From Solidesulfovibrio magneticus (lineage in GTDB: Bacteria > Desulfobacterota > Desulfovibrionia > Desulfovibrionales > Desulfovibrionaceae), in assembly GCA_002482565.1 (NCBI GenBank), contig DLGG01000138.1:92127-156126 (forward strand): DNA of 64,000 nt, read 5' to 3'. Below the pieces are notes generated by a model that did no database searches, was not told the DNA's origin, and worked only from the letters and a program-made list of their open reading frames with translations. A program made the translations under genes and the position numbers. Positions 20,368 to 29,061 of this stretch are shown in pieces (position 1 is the stretch's first letter; each line of letters starts with the position of its first letter).

Positions 20368-21270
20368 ATGACGCGACAGCTGCGTTCCACCGCGCCCATG
20401 AACGATTTGCGCAAATCCATGGAGCAGGACATGGCCTCGATCTGGCGGCTGGGCGGCGGGCGGACCCTGGACTGCTCCAGGGACCGCGTCGTCGGCATCG
20501 TCAACGCCACGCCCGACTCCTTCTACGACGGCGGCCGCCACGGCGATGTGGCGGCCGCCGTTTCCCATGGCCTGCGCCTGGCCGGTGAGGGGGCCGACAT
20601 GCTTGATGTGGGCGGCGAGTCCACCCGCCCCGGGGCCGCGCCCGTCACCGACGCCGAAGAACTCGACCGGGTCGTGCCGGTCATCGCCGAGCTGGCCCGC
20701 CGACTGCCGGACATGCCGATAGCCGTGGACACCTATCGGGCCGGCTGCGCCGCTGCCGCCCTGGCCGCCGGGGCCTGCGCGGTCAATGACGTCTCGGGGC
20801 TGGCCTTCGATCCGGCGCTGCTGGACGTCGTGGCCCAGCGCAAGCCCGGCTACGTGCTCATGCACGCCAAAGGCCGACCTGACGTCATGCAGCGCGACCC
20901 GCGTTACGACGATGTCGTCGGCGAAATCCTCGCCTATTTTGAACAGGGGCTTACGCGCCTGATCCGGGCCGGGCTGCCCGAGGACCATGTGGTCCTTGAT
21001 CCCGGCATCGGATTCGGCAAGCTCCCGGAGCACAACCTGGAAATTTTGCGCAGTCTCGACCGGTTTACGGTCTTTGGCCGGCCGGTCTATCTCGGGTTGT
21101 CCAACAAATCGTTTTTCAGCGCGCTCCTTGGCCTGCCCGTGGGCGAACGCACCCTGGCCACGGCCGTGGCCTCGGCCCTGTGCGCCGGGCGCGGCGCGCG
21201 CCTGCACCGTGTCCATGACGTCGCCGCCGTCAAACAAGCCTTGGGCCTGGCCGCCGCCCTGGCTGGCTGA
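20368..21270 (+). CDS. folP: Dihydropteroate synthase
   Basis: 300 aa TIM-barrel enzyme joining p-aminobenzoate to dihydropterin pyrophosphate in folate synthesis. Signatures: VGIVNATPDSFYDGG (pterin/phosphate loop), MLDVGGESTRPGA, a DVSGL strand and VVLDPGIGFGK. ATG 20368 follows a weak GCGAGG; ATG 20398 is an alternative. The ftsH-folP order is common in bacteria, and cdaA follows 29 bases later, so this is one operon. Confidence 0.95.
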   Translation: MTRQLRSTAPMNDLRKSMEQDMASIWRLGGGRTLDCSRDRVVGIVNATPDSFYDGGRHGDVAAAVSHGLRLAGEGADMLDVGGESTRPGAAPVTDAEELDRVVPVIAELARRLPDMPIAVDTYRAGCAAAALAAGACAVNDVSGLAFDPALLDVVAQRKPGYVLMHAKGRPDVMQRDPRYDDVVGEILAYFEQGLTRLIRAGLPEDHVVLDPGIGFGKLPEHNLEILRSLDRFTVFGRPVYLGLSNKSFFSALLGLPVGERTLATAVASALCAGRGARLHRVHDVAAVKQALGLAAALAG

Positions 21271-21299
21271 GCCGGCTTTCGCCGCAGGACCATACCGTC

Positions 21300-22067
21300 A
21301 TGGGAAGCTTTTTCGACAACTTCCACCTGTCCTGGCGTGATCTTCTCGACATCGCGGCCGTCACTTTCGTCTTCTACCAGGCCTTGCTTCTTGTTCGCGG
21401 CACCCGGGCCGCCACCGTACTCCACGGTTTTCTCTTGATCCTTGTGGTCTACTATCTTTCCGACCTGTTTGGCCTCAACACCCTGCATTGGCTCCTGACC
21501 AACTTCCTTGGCTCCATTTTCCTGGTCATCATCATCCTGTTCCAAGCCGACATCCGCAAAGGGCTGTCGTCGGTGGGGACGCGCGGCTTTTTCCGCGCCA
21601 GACGACGTGAAGAGGTGTCCGAGGCGGCCCTTGACGCCATTGTCCTGGCCGTGTTCCAGATGGCCCGCTCCCGCACCGGGGCGCTCATTGTGTTCGAGCG
21701 ACTGGTGCCCCTGGGCGACTGGACCGCGCGCGGGGTGGAGCTCATGGCCCGGCCCAGCAGCGAACTGCTCGGCACCATCTTTTTCCCGGACACGCCGCTC
21801 CATGACGGCGCGGTCATCATCCAGGGCGATACCGTGGCCGCCGCCGGCTGCATTCTGCCGCTGATCGCCGGCGTGCCCCTGGACGCGAGTCTGGGCACCC
21901 GCCACCGGGCGGCCCTGGGCATCACCGAGGAGACAGACGCCCTGGCGGTCGTGGTCTCCGAGGAGCGGGGCGTGGTGTCGGTGGCCGAGGGGGGCAAGCT
22001 CATCTCCCCGGTGGACGAGCTGACGCTTAAAAACATGTTGTGGAACCTCACGGCCAAACGCCCATGA
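21300..22067 (+). CDS. cdaA: Diadenylate cyclase CdaA (membrane-bound, makes c-di-AMP)
   Basis: 255 aa. Three hydrophobic helices in residues ~15-80, then the DAC domain with LHDGA (D169-A171) and TRHRAALG (R201-R203), the catalytic motifs that condense two ATP. It is followed by a four-base ATGA overlap with the YbbR-domain gene and then glmM, the same cdaA-cdaR-glmM module known from Firmicutes, where the neighbours control cyclase activity. c-di-AMP would link potassium/osmotic state and peptidoglycan precursor supply. Confidence 0.95.
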   Translation: MGSFFDNFHLSWRDLLDIAAVTFVFYQALLLVRGTRAATVLHGFLLILVVYYLSDLFGLNTLHWLLTNFLGSIFLVIIILFQADIRKGLSSVGTRGFFRARRREEVSEAALDAIVLAVFQMARSRTGALIVFERLVPLGDWTARGVELMARPSSELLGTIFFPDTPLHDGAVIIQGDTVAAAGCILPLIAGVPLDASLGTRHRAALGITEETDALAVVVSEERGVVSVAEGGKLISPVDELTLKNMLWNLTAKRP

Positions 22068-22960
22068 AATCGAACTGGCAATACCTGGCCCTGGCCCTGG
22101 CCTTGTCGCTTTTTTGCTGGTATCTGGTCACAGGCCGGGAGAAAGTCGATGCCTGGATGCCCATGCGGGTGGAGATGACGGGGCTGCCTGAAGACCTCTA
22201 TGTTAAATCCGGCATGTTGGGATCGGTGGACGTGCTGGTGCGCGGTCCCAGAGGTATCGCCCGCAAGCTCGACGACACCCAGCTTGTCTACAACCTCAAC
22301 CTGTCCAAGATTGTTCCGGGACGCAATATCGTCCTGTTTGAGGCCAGAAATATTGTTTTGCCTAAGGTTTATGAGGCCGTGGAGATACGCCCGGCCCGGC
22401 TTGAGCTGGAGGTGGAGCGCCGCGCCGTCAAGACCGTGCCGGTCAAGGTGATGCTGCGGTCATCGCTCCCGGACGGGTATTCCATGTCGGCCGTGCGGGC
22501 CGTGCCCGACTCCGTGCGTCTGTCCGGGCCGGCCGGAAAGCTCGACAAGATCAGCGAGATCCGCACCCAGCCCATCACCGTGCCTCAGCCGATTCCCGCG
22601 CGCTACGACGAGCGGGTGCCCCTGGACGTGCCCGAGGACGTCGATGCCTCGCCACCGGCCGTGCAGGTGGTCATGGGCTTTGCCGCCAAGGAGTCGGAGA
22701 TTACGCTGCGCGCGCCGCTTGCCATCAAAAAGCCCAAGGGCCGCGAAGCCGAAGTTTCGCCCCAGGCCGTCACGCTGCGGGTCAAAGGGCCGGCGGCCAT
22801 CATCGGCGACAAGGATTTTCCGGGTCTGGTCGAGGCTGCCTTGGAATTGGCCGCCGACATCCAGCCGGGCAAGTACGAGGCCTCCTACCGGGTCAAGATG
22901 CCCCAGGGTTGCGAGCTCATCGAAGCCAAGCCCGACAAGGTTTCCCTCACCGTCAAATGA
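22064..22960 (+). CDS. YbbR-domain protein (CdaR-like regulator of CdaA)
   Basis: 298 aa. One N-terminal membrane helix ([18 protein letters not shown], residues 4-21), then three or so repeated YbbR beta-domains of ~80 residues, recognisable from alternating [16 protein letters not shown] and [18 protein letters not shown] segments, placed outside the cytoplasm. In other bacteria CdaR binds CdaA in the membrane and adjusts c-di-AMP synthesis. The ATG overlaps the cdaA stop, supporting coupling. The protein ends just before glmM. Confidence 0.88.
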   Translation: MKSNWQYLALALALSLFCWYLVTGREKVDAWMPMRVEMTGLPEDLYVKSGMLGSVDVLVRGPRGIARKLDDTQLVYNLNLSKIVPGRNIVLFEARNIVLPKVYEAVEIRPARLELEVERRAVKTVPVKVMLRSSLPDGYSMSAVRAVPDSVRLSGPAGKLDKISEIRTQPITVPQPIPARYDERVPLDVPEDVDASPPAVQVVMGFAAKESEITLRAPLAIKKPKGREAEVSPQAVTLRVKGPAAIIGDKDFPGLVEAALELAADIQPGKYEASYRVKMPQGCELIEAKPDKVSLTVK

Positions 22961-22988
22961 GGCCGGCGTGAACCGGCCGAATCAAGGA

Positions 22989-24341
22989 ATGGACAACAAG
23001 CTTTTCGGCACCGACGGACTGCGCGGACGGGTCAACGCCTACCCCATGACCCCGGACGTGGTCATGCGCCTGGCCCTCTCGGCCGGCCTGCACTTTCGAA
23101 ACGGCAGCCGCCGCCACAAGGTGCTCATTGGCAAGGACACCCGACGTTCCGGCTACATCTACGAATACGCCCTGTCCTCGGGTTTTTGCGCCGCCGGCAT
23201 GGACGTCTTTTTGACCGGGCCGTTGCCGACGCCGGCCATCTCGTTTCTCACCCGCGACATGCGGGCCGATGTGGGCGTGGTGATTTCGGCTTCCCACAAC
23301 CCGGCCTGCGACAACGGCATCAAGTTTTTCGACCACATGGGTTTTAAGCTCCCCGACGCCGTGGAAGCCGAGATTGCCGCCCGGGTCGAGGGCTATGCCC
23401 AGGACTGGCGTCTGCCCGATCCCGATCACGTGGGCCGGGCTTTCAAGCTGGAGGACAGCCCCGGCCGCTACAACGTGTTTCTCAAAAATTCCATCCCCCT
23501 GGACGTCAACTTCGAGGGCCTCAAGATCGTCCTGGACTGCGCCCACGGCGCGGCCTACCGGGTGACCCCCCAGGTTTTTGAGGAACTCGGGGCCAAGGTC
23601 ATCAAGATCGGCGTCGATCCCGACGGCTCCAACATCAACCAGCGGGTGGGCTCGCTTTTCCCCCAGCAGGTGGCCCGCATGGTCGCCGAGGCCGAGGCCG
23701 ACATCGGCATAGCCCTGGACGGTGACGCCGACCGGGTCATCGTGGCCGACGAAAAGGGGCGGATTCTCGACGGCGACCAGATCATGGCCATCTGCGCCCT
23801 GGATCTGTTGGAGCGCGGGGCCTTGCCGGGCAATCTGCTCGTGGCCACGGTCATGAGCAACATGGCCCTTGAAGTGTTCATGAAGGACCACGGCGGCCGG
23901 CTGCTGCGAACCCCCGTGGGCGACCGCTACGTGGTCGAGGCCATGCGGGCGCAGGGCGCGGTGTTTGGCGGCGAACAGTCGGGGCATCTTATTTTCCTGA
24001 ATCATAGCACCACCGGCGACGGCACCCTGGCCGCCTTGCAGCTCATGAAGATCATGGTGCGCAAGGGCAAGCCGCTTTCGGAACTGGCCACGCTGTTGTC
24101 CCCGTTTCCGCAAAAGCTCGTCAACGTGCCCGTGGCCCGCAAGGTGCCTTTTAGCGAGGCTCCGGCCATCGAGACCGCGGTCAAGGACGCCGAAGCGACT
24201 CTTTCCGGGCGCGGACGGGTGTTGTTGCGCTATTCCGGCACCGAATCCCTGGCCCGGGTCATGGTCGAGGCCCAGGACGCGGCCCTGGTCGAGTCGCTGT
24301 GCGACTCTTTGGCCGAGGTGGTGGCCAAGGCCCTGGCTTAA
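22989..24341 (+). CDS. glmM: Phosphoglucosamine mutase GlmM
   Basis: 450 aa alpha-D-phosphohexomutase converting glucosamine-6-P to glucosamine-1-P for UDP-GlcNAc. [10 protein letters not shown] at the N-terminus, phosphoserine loop ISASHNP (Ser102), the metal-binding loop DGDADR, the sugar-binding loop GGEQSGH and the phosphate loop RYSGTE are all intact. ATG 22989 gives the standard N-terminus. A GTG at 22968 has a better-spaced GAGG and would add seven residues, so the start is not certain. Third gene of the c-di-AMP/cell-wall module. Confidence 0.95.
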   Translation: MDNKLFGTDGLRGRVNAYPMTPDVVMRLALSAGLHFRNGSRRHKVLIGKDTRRSGYIYEYALSSGFCAAGMDVFLTGPLPTPAISFLTRDMRADVGVVISASHNPACDNGIKFFDHMGFKLPDAVEAEIAARVEGYAQDWRLPDPDHVGRAFKLEDSPGRYNVFLKNSIPLDVNFEGLKIVLDCAHGAAYRVTPQVFEELGAKVIKIGVDPDGSNINQRVGSLFPQQVARMVAEAEADIGIALDGDADRVIVADEKGRILDGDQIMAICALDLLERGALPGNLLVATVMSNMALEVFMKDHGGRLLRTPVGDRYVVEAMRAQGAVFGGEQSGHLIFLNHSTTGDGTLAALQLMKIMVRKGKPLSELATLLSPFPQKLVNVPVARKVPFSEAPAIETAVKDAEATLSGRGRVLLRYSGTESLARVMVEAQDAALVESLCDSLAEVVAKALA

Positions 24342-24540
24342 GCCGAGGAGTCCTGGAACTCCCTTTTGGGGCTGGACTTGTTTATCTAAAGGAATTAACT
24401 TCGCGAGGCGATGCCGGCCGCCCCGAAAGGGGAGGGCGCGGCCTCGGCGGAGAGGTCATCATCCGGAGGGCCGGCGCGTTTGCGCGGGCCGCCGCCTCCG
24501 AGAAAATACCCGGGCAGTGCGCGCATTCAAGGAGAAGAGC

Positions 24541-25413
24541 ATGGAAATCAAGAAGGTGGTCATTCCCGTCGCCGGATGGGGTACGCGGTCCTTGCCGGCC
24601 ACGAAGAACATCCCCAAGGAGATGCTGCCCGTCTACAACAAACCCGTCGTGCAGTACGTGGTCGAGGAAGCGCAAGCCTCGGGCCTTCAGGATGTGGTGT
24701 TCGTCACCAACCGCAACAAGACCATCATCGAAGACCACTTCGACTACAACCTCACTTTAGAGGATCTGCTCACCCGCACCAACAAGACCGAAATGCTCAA
24801 GATGGTCCGGGAAGTGGCGGAGATGGTCAACATCATTTCCGTTCGCCAGAAAAAGCAGCTGGGCCTGGGCCACGCCGTGCTGTGCGCCCGCGAGGTCTGC
24901 AAGAACGATCCCTTCGCCGTCATGGTCGGCGACGACCTCATGTTCAGCATGGAACCCGGCATCAAGCAGCTCTTGACCGTGGCCATGACCGAGCACATGC
25001 CGGTCATCGGGGTCATGGAAGTGCCGCCCCACATGGTTTCTCGCTACGGCATCATCGACGGCGAGGAATTCGCTCCGGGCATGTACCGTGTGCGCGACCT
25101 GGTGGAAAAGCCCAAGGTCAACGAAGCCCCGTCGCGTCTGGCCATCGTCGGTCGCTATGTGCTGTTCCCGGACATCTTCTACCACCTGGAAAAGGTCACC
25201 CCGGGCCATGGCGGCGAGATCCAGCTCACCGACGCCCTCAAGGGCCTGGCCGGCAACAATCGCCTGCTCGCCGTCAAGATCCAGGGCCAGCGCTTCGACG
25301 CCGGCGACTGGGTCGATTACCTCACCGCCAACATCTACTTCGCCCTGCACGACGAGGTCCTGCGCGAGTCCCTGGTGCCTCGCCTGCGTGAGCTTTTGCC
25401 GTTTGGCAACTAG
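24541..25413 (+). CDS. galU: UTP-glucose-1-phosphate uridylyltransferase
   Basis: 290 aa nucleotidyltransferase making UDP-glucose for surface polysaccharides. The N-terminal VVIPVAGWGTRSLPATKNIPK is the substrate loop; VGDDL carries the metal Asp and LVEKP the sugar-contacting segment. ATG 24541 is preceded by AAGGAGA. About 200 bases separate it from glmM; that region contains GC-rich hairpins but no recognisable gene. A terminator follows. Together with the distant pgm gene it gives the glucose-6-P to UDP-glucose path. Confidence 0.95.
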   Translation: MEIKKVVIPVAGWGTRSLPATKNIPKEMLPVYNKPVVQYVVEEAQASGLQDVVFVTNRNKTIIEDHFDYNLTLEDLLTRTNKTEMLKMVREVAEMVNIISVRQKKQLGLGHAVLCAREVCKNDPFAVMVGDDLMFSMEPGIKQLLTVAMTEHMPVIGVMEVPPHMVSRYGIIDGEEFAPGMYRVRDLVEKPKVNEAPSRLAIVGRYVLFPDIFYHLEKVTPGHGGEIQLTDALKGLAGNNRLLAVKIQGQRFDAGDWVDYLTANIYFALHDEVLRESLVPRLRELLPFGN

Positions 25414-25441
25414 GCCCGCCGCCCTTGTCCGCATGCTTTTG

Positions 25442-25477
25442 TCGCCCGGGGGCCTAAGCCTCCCGGGCGATTTTTTT
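25442..25477 (+). terminator. Rho-independent terminator after galU
   Basis: TCGCCCGGG / CCCGGGCGA stem (25442-25450 / 25462-25470) followed by seven T. It ends only eight bases before the priA ATG, so priA must have its own signal or rely on readthrough. Confidence 0.9.
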
Positions 25478-25485
25478 GCCATGCC

Positions 25486-27864
25486 ATGAATGACGCCCTG
25501 GCCGTCGCCCTGACCACCCCGCCTTTTAGCGTGCTGACCTATGCCGTGCCGGCCGGGTTTTCCCTGGCCGATTTTCCGACGGGCCTGCGTGTGCTGGTTC
25601 CGGTTGGCCGGACGTTGCGCGTGGGCGTGGTGGCCGCCTGCGGGGTCGCTCCGCCTCCCGGCGTGACCTTGCGCCCGGCCCTGTGGCCCCTGGAGCGCGC
25701 GCCGCTTTGCGACGCCGGGTACCTGGAACTGGCCGCCTCCCTGGCCGGCCGCCACATGGCAACCGTTGGCCGCATCCTCGGGGCCATCCTGCCGCGCGGG
25801 CTGCGCTCGGCCAAGGTGGTCTTTGCCTGCCGCGCCGCCGGCCTGCCCAAGGCGCTGACCGCGACCGCCCTGTGGCGCAAGTCCCCTGCCGAACGTTTGG
25901 AACTCGTTCCGGCCTGGCGGGACGGGACCATGGCCTGCCGCCTGGAAGCCGGGGAGAGCGATCCGCTGTGCTCCCTGGCCGCTTCGCCGCCCTGGCCGGT
26001 GCGGCCCGGCGCGGCCAAGCAGGTGGCGGTCCTGGACGCCTTGTGCGACGTCGGCCCCATGGCCCTGTCCGAACTCAAGGCCAAGCTTGGCCCGGGCACG
26101 CTGCCCCTGGTGCGCCGGTTGGCGGAACTGGGGCTGGTGCGTATCGACGAACTCGAAACAGCGGCGCAGGTTCAGCCGGCCGAAACGTCCGCCGCCGTAC
26201 CCTTGCCGCCCTTGACCGACGAACAGGCCGCCGCCATGGACAGCCTGCTGCCGGCCCTGGACAGTCCCGACGGCGCGGCCCGACTGGTCTACGGCGTCAC
26301 CGGCAGCGGCAAGACGCGCCTGTACATGGAACTTGTGCGCCGCACCCTGGAACGGGGCCGCCAGGTCTTGCTTTTGGCCCCGGAAGTGGCTCTGGCGGAA
26401 AAGCTCCACCGGGCGGCCTGCCGGGCCTTTCCCGAAGTCGGGCCGGTTTTTTACCACGGCTACCAGTCGCCGGCCCTGCGCGAGGCGCTTTTCTGGCGCT
26501 GCGGCGGCGGGGCGCCGCCGGCCATCGTGGCCGGCACGCGTTCGGCCCTGCTGCTGCCGCTGCGCGATCTTGGGCTCATTGTCCTTGACGAAGAGCACGA
26601 CGGGGCCTTCAAGCAGGAAGACCGGCTGCCGTATCAGGCCAAGGAAGTGGGTTTTTTCCGGGCCAGGCAGTCCGGGGCGCTTTTCATCCTGGGCTCGGCC
26701 ACCCCGGACGTCAAGACGTTCCATGCAGCCCAGTCCGGCCATGTGCCCATGGTGCGCCTGGAGCGCCGGGTGGGCGGGGGCGGGATGCCGCGCGTGGAGC
26801 TCGTGGACATGCGCGGCGCGGCCAAGCTCACGGGCTCGGCGGTGGGCCGCGAAACCGGCGACCGGGTCGGGGTGCTCACCGACGCGAGCGCCGCCGCCCT
26901 GGCCGAAACCGTGGCCGAGGGCGGCCAGGCCATGATTCTGCTCAACCGCCGGGGCTATGCGCCGCTGCTCTTCTGCCTCGACTGCGAAACGCCGGTGCGC
27001 TGCCCCCACTGCGACCTGTCGCTCACCTTCCACAAGGACCGGGAGCGGCTGGTGTGCCACTATTGCGGCCATGCCCGGCCCCATCCCTCGCCCTGTCCGG
27101 GCTGCGGCGGCACGAGCTTTCTGCCCATGGGCGTTGGCGCGGAGATGCTTGAAGAACAGCTGGCCGGCGTGCTGCCGGCCGATGCGGCCGTGGCCCGACT
27201 CGACCGCGACGTGGCTCGTCGCCCCGAAGAGGCCCGGGCCGTGCTGGCCGATTTCGCCGCCGGCCGTTCCCGGGTGCTGGTGGGCACGCAGATGCTGTCC
27301 AAGGGCCATCATTTCCCGGACGTCACCCTGGTCATCGCCGCCGACGCCGACCTGGGCCGCAACCTGCCCGATTACCGGGCCTCGGAGCGGGCCTTTCAAC
27401 TGCTCACCCAGGTAGCCGGCCGGGCCGGGCGGGGCGAGCGGCCGGGCAGGGTGCTCATCCAGACCAGGATGCCCGAGGATCCGTTTTTTGGTTATGTCAT
27501 TCGAGGCGATTACGAGGGCTTTTTTGACGAGGAGCTTTCCCGCCGCCGCCGGTTGTGTTATCCGCCATTTGTGCGCCTGGGATTGGTGCGCCTGAGTTTT
27601 CCCCGGGACTACGAGGAAGGCTACGCCCTGGCCGCTGCGGCCGGCGAGGCCATGCGCCGGGCGGCGGCCGCCGTCGGGGCGCGCCTGCTGGGTCCGGCTC
27701 CCGCCCCCCTGGCCCTGGTGGCCGGTCGGCGGCGACTGCACTGCCTCGTCAAATCCCCGGATTGGCCCGGGGTGCGCCAGGTGTTCGCCGCCGGGGCCAA
27801 GATTGTGGAATCAACGGCCAAGGTGCGCTGCACCCTGGACCTGGACCCGGTGGACATGCTGTGA
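25486..27864 (+). CDS. priA: Primosomal replication restart helicase PriA
   Basis: 792 aa. N-terminal DNA-binding domain (1-~230), a superfamily 2 helicase core with Walker A GVTGSGKT and Walker B DEEH, and a zinc-binding insertion with four CxxC pairs (CLDC, CPHC, CHYC, CPGC) inside the helicase, which is the PriA hallmark. Later motifs GTQMLSKGHHFPDVTLV and QVAGRAGRG are present. It reloads the replisome at stalled forks. No Shine-Dalgarno is visible before ATG 25486, and a terminator lies just upstream, so expression is probably low. Confidence 0.95.
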   Translation: MNDALAVALTTPPFSVLTYAVPAGFSLADFPTGLRVLVPVGRTLRVGVVAACGVAPPPGVTLRPALWPLERAPLCDAGYLELAASLAGRHMATVGRILGAILPRGLRSAKVVFACRAAGLPKALTATALWRKSPAERLELVPAWRDGTMACRLEAGESDPLCSLAASPPWPVRPGAAKQVAVLDALCDVGPMALSELKAKLGPGTLPLVRRLAELGLVRIDELETAAQVQPAETSAAVPLPPLTDEQAAAMDSLLPALDSPDGAARLVYGVTGSGKTRLYMELVRRTLERGRQVLLLAPEVALAEKLHRAACRAFPEVGPVFYHGYQSPALREALFWRCGGGAPPAIVAGTRSALLLPLRDLGLIVLDEEHDGAFKQEDRLPYQAKEVGFFRARQSGALFILGSATPDVKTFHAAQSGHVPMVRLERRVGGGGMPRVELVDMRGAAKLTGSAVGRETGDRVGVLTDASAAALAETVAEGGQAMILLNRRGYAPLLFCLDCETPVRCPHCDLSLTFHKDRERLVCHYCGHARPHPSPCPGCGGTSFLPMGVGAEMLEEQLAGVLPADAAVARLDRDVARRPEEARAVLADFAAGRSRVLVGTQMLSKGHHFPDVTLVIAADADLGRNLPDYRASERAFQLLTQVAGRAGRGERPGRVLIQTRMPEDPFFGYVIRGDYEGFFDEELSRRRRLCYPPFVRLGLVRLSFPRDYEEGYALAAAAGEAMRRAAAAVGARLLGPAPAPLALVAGRRRLHCLVKSPDWPGVRQVFAAGAKIVESTAKVRCTLDLDPVDML

Positions 27865-27890
27865 ACCCATAGCCCTGGAGACCATGGCCG

Positions 27891-28997
27891 ATGGAAGCTT
27901 TTGTCAACGACGACGCAAAGTTGCTGCGGGAAGTCGAGCAAGCTCTGTCCCGTCGGCGCAAGGACGGCCTCGACGGGCTGGTCGGCAATCTGGCCGCCGT
28001 GGTCATCAACGTGGCCGAGGACGATCTCGTGCCGGCGGCCGAGGAACTCCTTGGCGGCACGAGCCTACGTTTTGAGGCCGCCCTGGATCATCCCCTGAGC
28101 CCTGGCGGCGGCCCGGCAATCCTGCTGCGCGACCTTGAAGGCGCGGATTTTTTGCTCAAAAGCCGGCCGGCTGGCCAGCCCAATCCCTTCGCCGCTTACA
28201 ACGGCGGGCACAAGACCGCCGGAGCCCCTCCAGGTCGCCTGGAAACCTTCGTTTTCGACTGTCCGGATCTGGCACGCTACGTCGCGATCCAGCGCCGGCG
28301 CGGTGTGGTCTTCGCCACCCCCGAAGCCGTGGTCACCGACGTCTTTTCCTATATCGAGACCAAACCTTCGGCGCATACCGGCAACGCCCTGGGGTTTATC
28401 CAGTGGAACGGCCGTCCCGGAGCCTACCTCCATGGCCGGTCCAGCCGGCTGCCCTTGGCTCCGGCCACGCCGGACGCCGCCACGCGCCCCTATCTCGCCC
28501 GCATCGGCGGTCTGGACCACGTGGCCACGCGGGTGCGGGCCGCTCACCGCGACGCGGCCATCGTGGAATTTTTGGAGCTGACCAATTACCGCTTCGATTT
28601 CGCGGTCTACGTCGAATCGCTTAATTCCATCACCAACGTAGCCCGGCTTCGCGACGGCGACTACGCCCAGGTGTTCACCTCGGGCATTGCTTCGCCGGAG
28701 GGCGGGGGAGACGGCGGCCCCACCGAGGCGTTTATCGCCAATTACGGCCTGCGGCCCCACCACATGGCGTTTTCAGCCGACGGCATCGAAGACGTGGTGG
28801 CCGGCCTTGCCGCCCATGGCATGGGCTTTCTCTCCGAGCTTGTCGGTTCCCGGGAGGAAGGTCTCAAGCAGATTTTTTCCGCCATGTCGCCGCGCACCAT
28901 GCTGGTCAACGAGTACATCGAACGCTATGACGGTTTTGACGGATTTTTCACCAAAAGCAACGTGACCCGGCTCACCAAGGCCACGGAAAACCAGTAA
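27891..28997 (+). CDS. 4-hydroxyphenylpyruvate dioxygenase-like protein (VOC fold)
   Basis: 368 aa with two glyoxalase/VOC halves. The C-terminal half resembles HPPD: GLDHVATRV (His210), HHMAFSADGIEDVV (His291) and VNEYIER (Glu341) fit the 2-His-1-Glu iron site, and the ending GFF...LTKATENQ resembles the HPPD C-terminal helix. The His291-Glu341 spacing is ~30 residues shorter than in standard HPPD, and the N-terminal half is divergent, so the substrate may differ (hydroxymandelate synthase-like or another 2-oxo acid). It would need O2, unexpected in an anaerobe. It stands 26 bases after priA, with no tyrosine-degradation partners nearby. Confidence 0.7.
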   Translation: MEAFVNDDAKLLREVEQALSRRRKDGLDGLVGNLAAVVINVAEDDLVPAAEELLGGTSLRFEAALDHPLSPGGGPAILLRDLEGADFLLKSRPAGQPNPFAAYNGGHKTAGAPPGRLETFVFDCPDLARYVAIQRRRGVVFATPEAVVTDVFSYIETKPSAHTGNALGFIQWNGRPGAYLHGRSSRLPLAPATPDAATRPYLARIGGLDHVATRVRAAHRDAAIVEFLELTNYRFDFAVYVESLNSITNVARLRDGDYAQVFTSGIASPEGGGDGGPTEAFIANYGLRPHHMAFSADGIEDVVAGLAAHGMGFLSELVGSREEGLKQIFSAMSPRTMLVNEYIERYDGFDGFFTKSNVTRLTKATENQ

Positions 28998-29061
28998 CCG
29001 GAACGGGTCGATCGCCTGACTGATCCAGCGCGCGCCGACCCGGCTCCCGGAGCGGAAATCC

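Noticed and set aside
24342..24540. Riboswitch or sRNA in the galU leader
   Set aside because: Several GC-rich hairpins are present but none matches a riboswitch class that I can recognise.
24757..27741. 994-residue minus-strand open frame opposite galU and priA
   Set aside because: Antisense of two confidently identified genes, rich in Gly, His, Gln and Arg, with no motif; a composition artefact.
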